In this document: positions 1-8,420 of the stretch, in pieces
Layout of the letters: each line of letters opens with the position of its first letter
Position numbering within the stretch: the first letter of the stretch is position 1
Source: Chloroflexota bacterium
Lineage (GTDB): Bacteria; Chloroflexota; UBA6077; FW602-bin22; CADDYW01
NCBI GenBank assembly: GCA_021324795.1
Contig: JAJPIK010000071.1
Span: 1-54,208 of the forward strand
Direction of reading: 5' to 3'
DNA length: 54,208 bases
The notes under the pieces: generated by a model
Databases searched by the model: none
Told to the model about the DNA's origin: nothing
Seen by the model: the letters and a program-made list of their open reading frames with translations, nothing else
Program-made: the position numbers and the translations under genes

Positions 1-2249
1 GCCCCGGCGAGCAGCAAAGCCAGCAGTGTGAGGAAGGTGATCGCCGCCCCCACGTAGAACGACGTCGGTTGGAAGACGAAAACGAAGTGGTGTTGGCCAG
101 GCGGAAGCTCGACCGCGGTCGCCAGGTAATTCGCTCGAAACGTAGGGACGGGTTGTCCATCACGGTAGGCATGCCAATCCGAATAATACTGATCGGCCAG
201 CACCAGCATCGCGTTCCCATCGCCGTTGGCGGCAATCTCGACCCGCTGCGGATCCAAATGAGTGATCTCGACGTCCGGGCGCTTACCCGGGATGAATGGA
301 CCGATCGACGGCGATTTTTCCAAAACGACAATGTTTCCTGGATGGTAGCCAGGCGCCAGGATCATCTGCTTGGCTTCGTCGGGAGAGTGGGCAACCTCGA
401 CCGCGCGCACCGCCCAGGCACGGGGCAACGAGTCGCTCATGAAATAGGTCTTGAGCGCCCCGTCTTGAAACACCAGGTTCAGGCCAGCCAGTGGACCGCC
501 GTCACTGATGAAATATTTCACGTTGAGGATCTGCCAGACCCGCCAGTCAGCATCTGCCTGGAGCATGTCCCGCATCCGGCGAATCTCAAAGGGCGTATTT
601 CCGCCAATCGTCGGCATACCAATGATCGCACCATAATCCGAAGGAAAAACGTTCTCGTTGATCCCCCGGACGCGGAACGGCTCCGGAAACTTGTCGACGA
701 AGGCGGCGGTCGCCGCGAGACGGGGACGAGGATCCGGCGATATCGGGCTAAGATTGTTGCCGAAGTTGAGCACAAACGCCTCGGAAATCACCAGCACCAA
801 GAAAAGGACCGAAATTCCCCAAGGCGGCAGCCAGCGCAGGCTCGTTATGCCAAGGGTGAGCGCGGCAACCGCGAGGACAACCGCGTCAATCAGGAAATTA
901 GTACGCAGGGGCGGCACGGCACCGATCACTGGACCGACGACAAAAAGAATCAGACTGACTCCCGCCCCGACCCCGGCCACGGTCGCCCAGCGCCAGGCGC
1001 CCACCCCTTTCCGAACACGCCGCTCGAGCTCACTCACCCCCCGGCCGGCCAGCAAGGCGCCGGCAAAAGCGAAGATGTAGATCACCCGCTCCTGGTCGCG
1101 AAACAGATCCCAGCCCGGCGCATAGTGATAAAGCAGCCAAAAGAGGGGAGTCGCCCCGCCAGTCGACAGCGGAATGGCAACTAAACCCATCACTGTCCAA
1201 TAGGCCAGCGGCTCGCGTCGGCTGACCCACGCGCCAAGCAGAGCCAGCAGTAAGGCGGCGACGCCAATCGAAAGCGCTTTCTCACCGTGCCAGAGCGGGA
1301 CCAAGATCTCCGGCAACGAGGAGAGCTCGTAGCCGTGCGCCGCTTCGAGATAGCTCAGATGATCTCGGGTGCTCACCTGAAGAAATTCGAGGGTCGGCAA
1401 AATCTGGATCGCCGTAAGCAAAACGGCGACGACTGGATAGCCAACGACACTGAGCAGTGTCTTGAGCCAGGAGACGCGCTCCTGCCAGAAACGCCAGAGG
1501 AGATAGCCTTCAGTGCTATAGACAATGAACAAGCCAGTTTGGGTATGACCGGCTAGAATGCTCAGCCCCAATGCGAGGCTGGCCGCCATCAGCCAGCGCC
1601 AATCTCCTTTGCGTCGGGCACATTGCTCGATAAAAAGCACGATCAGAGGGAGCCACACCGCGGTCTCGAGCAAAGGAAGCTGCTGGGCCGGATAACTGGT
1701 GATGAAGCCACTCAAAGCAAAGGTAACCGCGGCAAGCAACGAGCCCAGGTAGGATCCGATCAGCAGTCGCGCCAAGAGATAGGCGAAGACACCTGCCAAC
1801 AGCGTATGGAGAACAATCTCCCCTTCCAGTGCGGCGAAAGGGAAACCGTGTCGTCCGAAGACAATCGCGTTTGCCCAGGCAATTGGATAAAAGACGGCCG
1901 TCTGGATATCGGCCTGGAAGGGATGGCCGGCGAACATATCCGGATTCCACAAAGGAATCCGCTTCGCCCACCATTCCTTGGCTTCAAACGCGCGAAATGG
2001 GAAAAACTGCTCGCTGAAGTCGCCCGCGACCACGTACCAGCGCGGCCCCCAGGGACGAATCATCGGCCAGAAGAAAGCAAGGACCACGACTAGCACTACC
2101 AACAACGCGCCAAGGTCCCGTTGGTCGATCACGCGGGACCGCGCGATGCGGTCGGAGGCAGTGTCGGCCAAGGGGCGGTCGATCAATTCAGCTTCCACGT
2201 TCTGAGTCCAACCCAGGCGCCTTCCAATTCTGCGCGGTGGTGAAGGCAT
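1..2249 (-). CDS. YfhO-family multi-spanning membrane protein (3' end outside window)
   Basis: Reading the minus strand from the ATG at 2249 gives an uninterrupted frame of about 749 codons to the window edge, so the C-terminus is missing. The protein starts with a cytoplasmic stretch, then a membrane segment (LLVVLVVVLAFFWPMI), a loop with GDFSEQFFPF and IPLWNPDMFAGHPF, many further membrane spans, and a long extracytoplasmic part including YYSDWHAYRDG and LPPGQHHFVFVF. This order is typical of the YfhO family (GT-C-like fold), in which some members glycosylate cell-wall polymers; the substrate here is unknown. The ATG at 2249 overlaps the -10 box of its own likely promoter, so translation may begin lower, for example at the GTG at 2198. 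It is divergent from an O-antigen-ligase-like gene, which fits a cell-surface polysaccharide role. Confidence 0.85.
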   Translation of the reverse strand, partial: MPSPPRRIGRRLGWTQNVEAELIDRPLADTASDRIARSRVIDQRDLGALLVVLVVVLAFFWPMIRPWGPRWYVVAGDFSEQFFPFRAFEAKEWWAKRIPLWNPDMFAGHPFQADIQTAVFYPIAWANAIVFGRHGFPFAALEGEIVLHTLLAGVFAYLLARLLIGSYLGSLLAAVTFALSGFITSYPAQQLPLLETAVWLPLIVLFIEQCARRKGDWRWLMAASLALGLSILAGHTQTGLFIVYSTEGYLLWRFWQERVSWLKTLLSVVGYPVVAVLLTAIQILPTLEFLQVSTRDHLSYLEAAHGYELSSLPEILVPLWHGEKALSIGVAALLLALLGAWVSRREPLAYWTVMGLVAIPLSTGGATPLFWLLYHYAPGWDLFRDQERVIYIFAFAGALLAGRGVSELERRVRKGVGAWRWATVAGVGAGVSLILFVVGPVIGAVPPLRTNFLIDAVVLAVAALTLGITSLRWLPPWGISVLFLVLVISEAFVLNFGNNLSPISPDPRPRLAATAAFVDKFPEPFRVRGINENVFPSDYGAIIGMPTIGGNTPFEIRRMRDMLQADADWRVWQILNVKYFISDGGPLAGLNLVFQDGALKTYFMSDSLPRAWAVRAVEVAHSPDEAKQMILAPGYHPGNIVVLEKSPSIGPFIPGKRPDVEITHLDPQRVEIAANGDGNAMLVLADQYYSDWHAYRDGQPVPTFRANYLATAVELPPGQHHFVFVFQPTSFYVGAAITFLTLLALLLAG

Positions 2250-2277
2250 TGTAGCATTCGTGGTCAGGAAGCGACAA
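2248..2277 (-). promoter_or_regulatory. Candidate promoter of the YfhO-family gene
   Basis: On the minus strand TTGTCG (2277-2272) is followed after 18 bases by TACAAT (2253-2248), preceded by TGC, which makes an extended -10. The -10 overlaps the first ATG of the gene by two bases, so a start within the next 20 codons is more likely if this promoter is used. Confidence 0.45.
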
Positions 2278-2311
2278 ATTAACCGATGCGCGCTTAGTCA
2301 CCTCGGCAGCG

Positions 2312-2320
2312 TGATATACT
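2312..2320 (+). promoter_or_regulatory. Extended -10 just upstream of the O-antigen-ligase-like gene
   Basis: TGATATACT is an extended -10 (TGN followed by TATACT) ending nine bases before the ATG at 2329. No convincing -35 is seen. If it is used, the transcript would start almost at the start codon. Confidence 0.4.
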
Positions 2321-2328
2321 GGTCAAGT

Positions 2329-3792
2329 ATGGATAGCGTTCTGCACCAGTCGAACGGGTTCGCACGATACTTCGGAGTTTCGTCGGCTCTGGGGGTGGCC
2401 CTATTGGGGCTGACCGTGGGAATCGTCCTGGGCGTGATCGTTGCTGCGGCGAGTCCGCTTTACACAATTGCTGGCCTCGTCGCGCTTGCCGGCCTCGTCT
2501 TCCTGTTCGCCGACGTTTGCAACGGGTTTCTCGCCTTTATCGGGGTCGCGACCCTCTTGCCATTCGCGGTGATTCCGGTGGCGATCGGGCCGGTAAAACT
2601 GACCCTCGTCGACGTGTGCCTTTCCGTATCGCTCCTGATTATCCTGCTCCGTCCGTTGGCTGACCGGCGCGAACGGCTGCGGTCAACCGGCGTTGACCTA
2701 CCGGTCTTCCTTTTCATCGCGGTCTGCATCGCTGCCTTCATCCTCGGCACCGCTTATCAAACGACGTCATCGGATGCTCGCCTGTTTCTGAAGATGTTGA
2801 ACAGTATTCTCATCTTTTTCACTGTGATCAACGGGGTGCGTGACCGAAAGACGCTCGAGCGGCTGCTCTTGTGTCTTGTAGCGGGAGGAGTAGGCGCGGC
2901 GATCATCGGAATCGTCTTGTATTACATGCCCCATGGGCTGGCGACTGAGCTCCTGGCGGCGCTGGGGCCGTTCGGCTACCCGCGAACTAATATTCTTCAG
3001 TTCATCGCTGGCACGAAGACACAGCGAGCGATTGGTACGTCGATCGATCCGAATATCCTGGGCGCGACGCTGATGATGTGTGGCAGCGTTGCCCTGGGGT
3101 TGCTCTTCTTACCGCGACCGCGCGTTTATCAGCTCGCGCTCCTCGGTAGCCTGGGGGTCATGTTCGCGGCTTTGCTCCTGACTTACTCACGTGGCTCGCT
3201 TTTTGGCTTCCTCGCGGGCGCTGCCGTCGTGGCGACGCTTCGCTACCGCCGCCTTTGGCTGCTGGCGATCCTTTTTGCGGTTGCCCTTCCCCTCGTGCCG
3301 GAGCTCGCTCAAAACGCCTTTGTGAGTCACATTCAGTCCGGCCTTCTCGTCCAGGATCAGGCCGCGGCGATGCGTCTGGGTGAGTACAAGGATGCTTTCC
3401 GCTTGATCCAGCAATACCCCTGGTTTGGTGTTGGCTTCGGTCAAGCGCCGGACGTCGATCTGTACGTTGGTGTTTCGAGCATTTACCTCTTGCTCGCCGA
3501 GCAAACCGGCTTGGTTGGCCTGGCAATCTGGCTCTGGGCCATCGGCACAATCGTCTACCGTGGAGCTCGTCGGGGATTGGTTGCTCACGACGAAGCGGCA
3601 ACACTGGCGGTCAGTTGCCTTGCCGCTTTAATCTCAGCCTTGGTCGGCGGCATCTTCGACCATCACTTCGTCGACATGCGATTTCCTCACGTTGTCGGCC
3701 TGGTCTGGCTAATTGCCGGATTACAGATGGTTGGACTGTTCCTGGGCAAGGAGTCCTCGTCTGAGACACGGTTGGAGAGTGCCCCTTCTTGA
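2329..3792 (+). CDS. O-antigen ligase / Wzy-like polysaccharide membrane protein
   Basis: A 487-residue protein with about ten to twelve hydrophobic segments and a long central extracytoplasmic loop. After the middle come RAIGTSIDPNILGATL, TYSRGSLFGFLAG and WFGVGFGQAP, which are the signatures of the O-antigen ligase / polymerase family (Wzy_C, PF04932): an SRG motif followed by a large loop with a conserved 'P-W-F-G-x-G' segment. Members ligate or polymerise undecaprenyl-linked glycans or act as glycan ligases at the outer membrane face. I chose ATG 2329 because it follows an extended -10; an in-frame upstream GTG at 2260 would add 23 residues without membrane or family character. It is divergent from the YfhO-like gene, so both may serve surface glycan assembly. 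Specific substrate unknown. Confidence 0.75.
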   Translation: MDSVLHQSNGFARYFGVSSALGVALLGLTVGIVLGVIVAAASPLYTIAGLVALAGLVFLFADVCNGFLAFIGVATLLPFAVIPVAIGPVKLTLVDVCLSVSLLIILLRPLADRRERLRSTGVDLPVFLFIAVCIAAFILGTAYQTTSSDARLFLKMLNSILIFFTVINGVRDRKTLERLLLCLVAGGVGAAIIGIVLYYMPHGLATELLAALGPFGYPRTNILQFIAGTKTQRAIGTSIDPNILGATLMMCGSVALGLLFLPRPRVYQLALLGSLGVMFAALLLTYSRGSLFGFLAGAAVVATLRYRRLWLLAILFAVALPLVPELAQNAFVSHIQSGLLVQDQAAAMRLGEYKDAFRLIQQYPWFGVGFGQAPDVDLYVGVSSIYLLLAEQTGLVGLAIWLWAIGTIVYRGARRGLVAHDEAATLAVSCLAALISALVGGIFDHHFVDMRFPHVVGLVWLIAGLQMVGLFLGKESSSETRLESAPS

Positions 3793-3803
3793 AAAGCTGC
3801 GCC

Positions 3804-3832
3804 TTGCTGTCAGGATGGGCCAGGTGTATACT
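3804..3832 (+). promoter_or_regulatory. Promoter of the usp-RCK operon
   Basis: TTGCTG (3804-3809), 17 bases, TATACT (3827-3832). Transcription would begin near 3839, leaving a leader of about 68 bases before the GTG at 3907. It lies right after the end of the upstream gene. Confidence 0.55.
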
Positions 3833-3906
3833 CCTTGCGACGTCTCGAAAGTGGATGGACGGGGCGTTCGCCATGACCGGCGACCCGCGTTCACGGAGCA
3901 AGTTTC

Positions 3907-4353
3907 GTGAAACTCGATAGTATTCTCGTGTCAGTGACCGGTGAGCCGACCGATGAGGACGTACTCGTGCTCGCTACATCGTTGGCGCGAAGATTCAATT
4001 CGAAGATCTATGCTATCTACGTGATCGAGGTGAAGCGCGCGCTGCCGATTGATGCCGAGATCGAGCCCGAGATCGAGAAAGGCGAGCATTTGCTTGATCG
4101 CGTTGAGCAGGATTGTGAAGCCGCCCAGATCAGTGTTGAGACCGAGCTCCTGCAGGCTCGTGACATCGGCGCAGCCATCGTCGACGAAGCCGTGGAGCGC
4201 AACGTTGATGGCATCATCCTGGGAATCTCCCAGCGGCGCCGGCCAGGAGAGAGCGAGGTCGGTTCCACTGCTGCCTATCTCCTGAAGAACGCTCCTTGCC
4301 GAGTCTGGTTGGCTCGAGCTCCCGAGGGACGCGAGGCGCAAAACAGGCGATGA
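3907..4353 (+). CDS. Universal stress protein, UspA family
   Basis: A 148-residue soluble protein of the usual single-domain Usp length. It begins MKLDSILVSVTGEPTDED and ends with the family's nucleotide-binding pattern: GISQRR, then GSTAAYLLKNAPCRVWLAR (G-x2-G-x9-G-S/T type, slightly altered). The Usp fold binds ATP or cyclic nucleotides in some members. The GTG start at 3907 follows ACGGAGCA as a ribosome site. Its stop overlaps the start of an RCK/TrkA-N gene (ATGA), so both are co-translated; a second RCK gene follows. This arrangement suggests regulation of cation, most likely potassium, transport under stress, but no channel gene is present here. Confidence 0.85.
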   Translation: MKLDSILVSVTGEPTDEDVLVLATSLARRFNSKIYAIYVIEVKRALPIDAEIEPEIEKGEHLLDRVEQDCEAAQISVETELLQARDIGAAIVDEAVERNVDGIILGISQRRRPGESEVGSTAAYLLKNAPCRVWLARAPEGREAQNRR

Positions 4354-4790
4354 TCGTACTTATTTTAGGCTGTGGCCGGGTTGGCGCCCGCCTGGCGACC
4401 GCACTGGACAGCGAAGGGCACGACGTGCGTGTGATCGACCAAAATGTCGATGCCTTCCAACGACTGCCGTTACACTTTCGTGGTCAGATTCTCACTGGCC
4501 AGGGAATCGACGACGAGATTCTCACCAAGGCAGGAATTGGCGAAGCCGACGTATTCGCAGCCGTGACCAACGATGATAACACCAACATCATGGCGTCACA
4601 GGTTGCGAAAGTGATCCATCACGTTCCGAAGGTGATTACGCGAATTTATGATCCAATTCGCGAAGAAGCCTATCACGCGCTCGGCTTGGAAACCGTCTGC
4701 CCCACAACACTCGGAGCCGAGCTTATTGAGCATATGCTCGACCAAGCGGCCGCCCCGACAAGCGCCCAAAAAGAACTTACTCATTCCTGA
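4350..4790 (+). CDS. TrkA-N (RCK-N) domain protein without RCK-C
   Basis: A 146-residue protein made of one Rossmann domain. The nucleotide loop is GCGRVGARLA (GxGxxG form), followed by acidic residues at the end of strand 2 (VIDQN) and the AVTNDDNTNIMASQVAK segment typical of RCK domains that bind NAD(H) or ATP and gate Trk/Ktr potassium channels. The C-terminal RCK-C domain is absent; only a short polar tail follows. I chose ATG 4350 because it overlaps the usp stop and begins exactly at strand 1; an earlier in-frame start would only add usp-overlapping residues. A close paralogue lies at 16712-17113. Likely partner: the full RCK protein encoded 21 bases downstream. Confidence 0.85.
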   Translation: MIVLILGCGRVGARLATALDSEGHDVRVIDQNVDAFQRLPLHFRGQILTGQGIDDEILTKAGIGEADVFAAVTNDDNTNIMASQVAKVIHHVPKVITRIYDPIREEAYHALGLETVCPTTLGAELIEHMLDQAAAPTSAQKELTHS

Positions 4791-4811
4791 TCAGACTAGA
4801 GGAGCAAACGC

Positions 4812-5468
4812 GTGTACGTTGTGGTTGCCGGCGGCGGTAAGGTTGGATTTTACCTCGCCAAGACCCTGATTCACGAAGGACACGAGGTTTTGGTCATCGA
4901 GCGGGACCGTCGTAAGGCCGATGGAATTAGCGAAGAGCTCGGGAGCGTTGTTCTTCGCGGGGATGCCTGTGAAGCGAGTACGTTGAGCGAAGCCGGGGTC
5001 AACCGGGCGGACGTTGTCGTCGCGGTGACCGGAGACGACGAGGACAATCTCGTGATCTGCCAGATGGCGAAGAAGAAGTTCAACGTCGCGCGGACGATCG
5101 CCCGGATCAACAATCCGAAGAACGAGCGGATCTTTCAGATCTTAGGAATCGATGCCACTGTGTCGAGCACCGACGTCATTATGCAGCAGATTGAGCAGCG
5201 ACTCCCGGCCAAACCGCTCGTCCACTTGCCGGTCCTCAAGGATGCGGACATCGAGATGGTCGAAGCCGACGTCTCGCCTTCGTCGGTGATCGTGGGGAAA
5301 AAGTTGCGCGACGCGCAGCTCCCGGCAGATACCTTAGTGTTATTCGTCAGCCATGAAGGGGAGCCACGATTAGCGAATGGGGAAACTCAGATCCAGGCAG
5401 GTGATCATGTGATCGCCTTAACCCGAACGAGAAATGAGGAAGCGCTCCGCGCCTTGCTCTTGGCCTAG
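4812..5468 (+). CDS. TrkA-family potassium uptake regulatory protein (RCK-N + RCK-C)
   Basis: 218 residues with both RCK domains. The N-terminal Rossmann domain (about 1-130) has AGGGKVGFYLAK, VIERD and AVTGDDEDNLVICQMAK. The C-terminal TrkA_C domain (about 140-218) contains SVIVGKKLRDAQLP and GDHVIALTRTRNEEALRALL. Such proteins form octameric rings on Trk/Ktr channels; RCK-C domains of some relatives bind c-di-AMP. The GTG start at 4812 follows GAGGAGCA. It is the third gene of the usp-RCK-RCK operon and is convergent with the HNH gene only four bases away. The membrane subunit (TrkH/KtrB type) is not in the window. Confidence 0.9.
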   Translation: MYVVVAGGGKVGFYLAKTLIHEGHEVLVIERDRRKADGISEELGSVVLRGDACEASTLSEAGVNRADVVVAVTGDDEDNLVICQMAKKKFNVARTIARINNPKNERIFQILGIDATVSSTDVIMQQIEQRLPAKPLVHLPVLKDADIEMVEADVSPSSVIVGKKLRDAQLPADTLVLFVSHEGEPRLANGETQIQAGDHVIALTRTRNEEALRALLLA

Positions 5469-5472
5469 TCGA

Positions 5473-6027
5473 TCAACCGGCGGCCAAGAGCGGCGCGAGC
5501 TCCCACTCGGGAATGAACTTCTGCCACTCTGAGTAGGACTTCAAATACTGATTCAGCATGTAGTACGTCGAAACCCGCGGCTGGAATGGTTTCCGACGTA
5601 ACACCATCTTGGCTTCTTCGAGCGTCTTGCCCCCTTTACGATGGTTGCAGGCACGGCAAGCACTCGCCAAGTTTTCCCAGGTGTGCTTTCCCCCTTTGTG
5701 GCGCGGGATGACGTGATCGAGCGTCAGATCCTTACCACGCGCACCACAGTACTGACAGGTATAGTTATCGCGCAGGAAGATTTCCCGTCGGGTCAAGCGA
5801 GCCTTGGGTCTCGGCCGCTTGATCAAGTAAACCAGCCGAATCACCGACGGCCGAAGATAGTTCTGCGAGGGCGTACGGATCTGACCAGAACCATGCTCTA
5901 GTACTTCCGCCTTCCCCCGATTGATCAGGACGATTGCCCGCTTCTCGTTACACACGTTCAGGGGTTCATAATTTTGATTCAGCACGAGTACGGCAGAACT
6001 CACCGTCCCCCCCTGCTTTTCCCCCAT
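5473..6027 (-). CDS. HNH endonuclease
   Basis: 184 residues. The N-terminal part, VLVLNQNYEPLNVCNEKRA, is the conserved beginning of a widespread bacterial HNH family. The catalytic module is CQYCG, DLTLDHVIPRHKGG, WENLASACRACNHRKGGKT: two CxxC knuckles surrounding the DH..H(N)..H core. The enzymatic role of this chromosomal family is not settled; it is often found without a partner methylase, as here. ATG 6027 lies only a few bases after the predicted transcription start; a GTG at 6003 (residue 9) with a G-rich sequence upstream is an alternative start matching the family's usual beginning. Convergent with the RCK gene. Confidence 0.88.
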   Translation of the reverse strand: MGEKQGGTVSSAVLVLNQNYEPLNVCNEKRAIVLINRGKAEVLEHGSGQIRTPSQNYLRPSVIRLVYLIKRPRPKARLTRREIFLRDNYTCQYCGARGKDLTLDHVIPRHKGGKHTWENLASACRACNHRKGGKTLEEAKMVLRRKPFQPRVSTYYMLNQYLKSYSEWQKFIPEWELAPLLAAG

Positions 6028-6040
6028 TGAAGTCCCCTAT

Positions 6041-6069
6041 ATTGTAGCATCGCCGGGCCTACCCTTCAA
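6041..6069 (-). promoter_or_regulatory. Promoter of the HNH endonuclease gene
   Basis: Minus strand TTGAAG (6069-6064), exactly 17 bases, TACAAT (6046-6041) with TGC in front of the -10. The start site would fall near 6034, about seven bases before ATG 6027. Confidence 0.6.
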
Positions 6070-6251
6070 TATTTGGGGCCAACAACAGCAGCCAAGTATC
6101 CATTCACAACCGGTGAAAGGACGACCAATGCATAGGGTATGCCATACGCCACCCGGATACTTGGCAACTTTCTTGCGCCTGCCTACCTTGGTTGCCCGGG
6201 GTGAGGCCAAGCACACTCTCACCCTGGACAATGAGTTATACTTGGCGTGAG

Positions 6252-7664
6252 ATGATGATCGCAGTGACAACATCCAAGCCCGACTTACGCCTGCTCTCGG
6301 CAGTGATCGTGGGCAAGCTCGCGGGCGTCGCGAGCCGCCGACTGGGCATCGGCGGCGGTACCTCGCTCCCTGGTGCACTAGCACGGCGCGTCGATCCCGC
6401 GACGATTAATAAACTCATCAGTCATCTCCACCGTGGCACGGTGTTAGTCACCGGAACCAACGGCAAGACGACCACGAGCCGCATCCTCGCCGCGATTCTG
6501 GCAAACGCTGGCTGGCAGCCAGTTCACAATCGTGCGGGTGCCAACCTCGCCAGTGGACTAGCAACTGCGCTTGTTACCCAAGCGGGTCTGGTTGGCCAGT
6601 CGGGAATCGATAGCGGCCTCTTCGAAGTCGACGAAGCGGTCTTCGGCCAGTTGCTCTCAGCGATCTCACCGCGGGTAGTGGTGCTCACAAACCTGTTTCG
6701 CGATCAGCTCGACCGCTACGGGGAGATCGACTTGATCGCCACGCGCTGGCGTCAGGCTCTCCAAGCTATTCCTCCGACAACAACGGTCGTCTTGAATGCC
6801 GACGACCCGGCGGTCGCGGCGCTTGGCCAGGCCGTGTCGACACCGGTTCTCTATTACGGCATCGACTCGCCCGGCGATCGATCCGCCCTCGACCACGTCG
6901 CCGACTCGCGACGCTGCCCGTTCTGCGGAGCACCCCTGACCTATGACGTCGTCCGCTATGCCCATCTCGGTCAGTATCGGTGTCCCAGCAGCGACTTTGC
7001 ACGCCCCAAGCCCGATGTCGTCGCCAGCAGTGTGGTCCTTCGAGGGACGCAGTCAACCGAGGTGGTCGTGAACGGGCCATTCGGTAGCCGGAGCTGGCGC
7101 TTTGGCCTGCCGGGCCTATACAACGTCTACAACTTGCTCGCGGCGGTCGCGGGCTCTACTGCGGCGGGAATACCGGTCGACGCCGTTGACGCGACTGTCG
7201 CGCGTTTTAGTGCTGCGTTCGGTCGTCTCGAACAGATCCAGGTCGGCGATCGAACGCTGTTTCTCGCCCTGATCAAGAACCCGGTCGGCTTCACCGAGGT
7301 ATTGCGCACGATCCTCGCCGATTCAGCGCCCAAAGACTTCGCTTTCTTCATCAACGACAACCTTGCCGACGGAACCGACGTGTCCTGGCTCTGGGATGCT
7401 CAGGTCGAGATCGCGGCCGAGTATTGTCGTTCGGCTATCGTCTCCGGCACACGAGCCGGTGACATGGCGGTGCGCCTCAAGTATGCCGGCGTGCCGGCTG
7501 AGCGCATTCAGATCATTGATTCGATCGAAAAAGGACTGGACGTCGGACTCGCCCGGCTGGGGTCGGGCGAAACCCTTTACGTCTTGCCAACCTACACCGC
7601 CATGCTCGAGCTGCGGACGATCGTCAGCCGCCGTCATTACGCGAACCACTTCTGGGACGATTAG
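6252..7664 (+). CDS. murT: Lipid II isoglutaminyl synthase, Mur ligase-like subunit MurT
   Basis: 471 residues from ATG 6252. The Mur ligase core is present: P-loop VLVTGTNGKTTTSRI, FEVDEA, the PRVVVLTNLFRDQLDRYGE segment, and the C-terminal DUF1727 domain with FINDNLADGTDVSWLWD carrying the catalytic Asp. With GatD it amidates the alpha-carboxyl of D-Glu in the lipid II stem peptide, using ATP and glutamine. The inserted zinc-ribbon is altered: C222, C225 and C244 are present, but residue 247, expected to be Cys, is Ser. A TTATACT box lies ten bases upstream. The gene abuts gatD and is the first of a murT-gatD-murJ operon. Confidence 0.93.
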   Translation: MMIAVTTSKPDLRLLSAVIVGKLAGVASRRLGIGGGTSLPGALARRVDPATINKLISHLHRGTVLVTGTNGKTTTSRILAAILANAGWQPVHNRAGANLASGLATALVTQAGLVGQSGIDSGLFEVDEAVFGQLLSAISPRVVVLTNLFRDQLDRYGEIDLIATRWRQALQAIPPTTTVVLNADDPAVAALGQAVSTPVLYYGIDSPGDRSALDHVADSRRCPFCGAPLTYDVVRYAHLGQYRCPSSDFARPKPDVVASSVVLRGTQSTEVVVNGPFGSRSWRFGLPGLYNVYNLLAAVAGSTAAGIPVDAVDATVARFSAAFGRLEQIQVGDRTLFLALIKNPVGFTEVLRTILADSAPKDFAFFINDNLADGTDVSWLWDAQVEIAAEYCRSAIVSGTRAGDMAVRLKYAGVPAERIQIIDSIEKGLDVGLARLGSGETLYVLPTYTAMLELRTIVSRRHYANHFWDD

Positions 7665-8420
7665 ATGCATCTGACTATCGGCTATCTTTACGCGACCGGC
7701 ATGAACGTCTACGGCGACCGCGGCAACGTCTTGACTCTGGTCCAGCGCTGTCGATGGCGAGGCATCGACGTCGACGTGGTTGAACGCGGCGTCGGGGAAA
7801 GCAGCCCTCTCGACCACTTCGACGTTCTATTTGCCGGCGGCGGTCAAGACCGCGACCAAGTCGCGGTGAGTCAAGACCTCCAAAGCGACACCGGGCGCGC
7901 TCTCGTCGACGCGATCGAAAATGGCGTTGTCGTGCTCACGATTTGCGGGACCTATCAACTCCTAGGGCATTTCTTTAAGACCGTCAGCGGGGAGATCCTG
8001 CCTGGCCTCGGCATCTTCGACGCGACGACCGAGGCTGGCCCGCGCCGCTTCATTGGTGACGTAATCGTCGACGTTCACCTCGGGGATGAGGTCATGTCGC
8101 TCGTCGGATTCGAGAATCATAGTGGGCGGACCTACCTTCGATCATGCCAACCACTCGGCATCGTTCGCGTCGGCGCGGGGAACAACGGCGCCGATGGCAC
8201 CGAGGGAGCAAGATATCGAAACGCCTTCGGGGCGTACCTACACGGTCCGCTGCTCCCGAAGAATCCTCGCTTCGCGGACTATCTGATCCAACTGGCACTG
8301 GCTCGTCGCTACGGCGAGTGGCATCTCGCACCGCTGGACGATCGCCTCGAAAATGCTGCCCACCAGGCAATGGTCGAGCGCGTTCGGCGTCGTGGGCGCA
8401 TTAAGAGCGGGGTCCTTTGA
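7665..8420 (+). CDS. gatD: Lipid II isoglutaminyl synthase, glutamine amidotransferase subunit GatD
   Basis: 251 residues, a class I glutamine amidotransferase (CobB/CobQ-like) supplying ammonia to MurT. The nucleophile Cys94 lies in VVLTICGTYQLLG and the catalytic His193 in AYLHGPLLPKNP; the positions are close to those of the characterised Gram-positive GatD. The N-terminal GYLYATGMNVYGDRGNVLTL is characteristic of the family. The ATG follows the murT stop directly, with no spacer, indicating translational coupling; its own stop overlaps the murJ start (TGATG). The cell wall of this organism therefore probably contains amidated (iso-Gln) stem peptides. Confidence 0.93.
   Translation: MHLTIGYLYATGMNVYGDRGNVLTLVQRCRWRGIDVDVVERGVGESSPLDHFDVLFAGGGQDRDQVAVSQDLQSDTGRALVDAIENGVVVLTICGTYQLLGHFFKTVSGEILPGLGIFDATTEAGPRRFIGDVIVDVHLGDEVMSLVGFENHSGRTYLRSCQPLGIVRVGAGNNGADGTEGARYRNAFGAYLHGPLLPKNPRFADYLIQLALARRYGEWHLAPLDDRLENAAHQAMVERVRRRGRIKSGVL

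Noticed and set aside
69..1184. Long plus-strand open frame (about 370 codons)
   Set aside because: It is the shadow of the YfhO-family gene on the other strand, whose frame is open to the edge and has clear membrane segments; the plus-strand product is Arg/Gly-rich without family motifs.
2260..2328. Upstream start of the O-antigen-ligase-like protein
   Set aside because: The extra 23 residues precede the likely promoter -10 and contain no membrane segment; ATG 2329 is preferred.
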